Assembly (NCBI GenBank): GCA_019137115.1
Contig: JAGVSV010000169.1
Coordinates: 1-14,154 of the forward strand
From: Bacillota bacterium
Lineage (GTDB): Bacteria > Bacillota > Clostridia > Christensenellales > Aristaeellaceae
DNA length: 14,154 nt
Direction of reading: 5' to 3'
The position numbers and the translations under genes were made by a program. The first letter of the stretch is position 1; each line of letters opens with the position of its first letter. The notes under the pieces are model-generated. The model saw only the letters and a program-made list of their open reading frames with translations, was not told where the DNA came from and searched no databases. Positions 13,706-14,154 of the stretch are shown here, piece after piece.

Positions 13706-14154
13706 GCAGGCGCCTCTCCTTTGCTGTCCACCAACTCGCCCTCCGGCGATAGCCCGCCCATGCGGATCATTTCACCGCGCAGGTGGTCGACGATGCGCTG
13801 CTTTTCGGGGTTGGGCGCGTTGTCCGGGTCGTAGGCGGTTGCGGCGCCAAAGGTCAGCGTGCGCTTCTTTTTGTCGGCGTAGATGGGGATAAACTGCGCG
13901 ATTTTGCCGGTCTGCTTGTGGTACATCTGCGCCAGCATCGTAAAGCCGGTATAGAACTCACCCACGCCTTCGCGCACATAGCCGCGCTCGGCTTTGCCCG
14001 GGTCGTTGGGGTTCTCCGGAAACAACAGGATATGATCGCCCGCCTCCATGGCGGATACCGTGTCGCGGAAGGTTTTGATCAGCGCGCGCGGCTGGTCGCG
14101 GTACACCGGGATGCTCTCAATGCTGCGCATTATCCACGCCATGATGGGCGCGAT
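13702..14154 (-). CDS. PlsC-type lysophospholipid acyltransferase, 5' end outside window
   Basis: Only the C-terminal part (150 residues) is inside the window, and the frame is open to the right edge. It resembles 1-acyl-sn-glycerol-3-phosphate acyltransferases, which put the second fatty acid on the phospholipid precursor at the membrane. SIESIPVYRD fits the region containing the family's substrate-binding arginine. FPEN (codons at 14022-14011) takes the place of the usual FPEG block III motif, and AQFIPIYADKKKRTLTFG fits the block IV strand. The catalytic HxxxxD motif should lie upstream, beyond the edge, so activity cannot be judged. The internal ATG at 14142 sits inside a conserved stretch and is not the start. 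The stop overlaps the ATG of the GT-C-like gene by four bases. The asparagine in FPEN is unusual and may mark a divergent subfamily. Confidence 0.82.
   Translation of the reverse strand: MAPIMAWIMRSIESIPVYRDQPRALIKTFRDTVSAMEAGDHILLFPENPNDPGKAERGYVREGVGEFYTGFTMLAQMYHKQTGKIAQFIPIYADKKKRTLTFGAATAYDPDNAPNPEKQRIVDHLRGEMIRMGGLSPEGELVDSKGEAPA

Noticed and set aside
12686..13834. A 382-codon + strand frame opposite the GT-C-like gene
   Set aside because: Composition is dominated by Gln/His/Arg with no domain. It is antisense to a membrane protein gene with good start, overlaps and hydrophobic pattern.

Overview
The window is GC-rich throughout, with tightly packed genes. It looks chromosomal and comes from a Bacillota, probably a high-GC member of Clostridia. 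The evidence is the clostridial style of the RpoB N-terminus (MVHEVKMGKLRTRMS), a Bacillus-length RpoC of 1185 residues, a YugP-type zinc protease, strong AGGAGG ribosome binding sites and consensus sigma-A promoters. No species can be named with confidence. I see no mobile element, CRISPR array, tRNA or rRNA.

Region 1 (1-2393): the 3' part of a bifunctional NAD(P)H-hydrate repair enzyme (nnr) on the + strand converges on a complete sua5/tsaC-type tRNA threonylcarbamoyladenosine synthase on the - strand. The two reading frames overlap tail to tail by 53 bp.

Region 2 (2394-2736): a 343-bp non-coding interval that holds, reading along the - strand, the intrinsic terminator of rpoC, a perfect-consensus promoter (TTGACA, 18 bp, TATAAT), and a roughly 190-nt RNA whose sequence and pairing fit 6S RNA. 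A second intrinsic terminator follows, and then the sua5 ribosome binding site. This gene for the RNA that binds RNA polymerase sits directly behind the genes for the polymerase's two large subunits.

Region 3 (2737-10199): rpoC and rpoB on the - strand, with their own promoter upstream of rpoB. No rplJ/rplL genes lie upstream, which is unlike the usual bacterial order. The rpoB ribosome binding site lies in the loop of a small hairpin.

Region 4 (10200-11032): a divergent + strand gene for a YugP-family membrane zinc metallopeptidase, with its own promoter.

Region 5 (11029-14154): a - strand operon of four genes joined by 1-4 nt overlaps. In transcription order these are a PlsC-type acyltransferase (its 5' end lies outside the window), a 656-residue polytopic membrane protein resembling GT-C glycosyltransferases, a 78-residue protein of unknown function, and a GtrA-family membrane protein. 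By inference it is an envelope lipid or glycan modification operon; its substrate is unknown.
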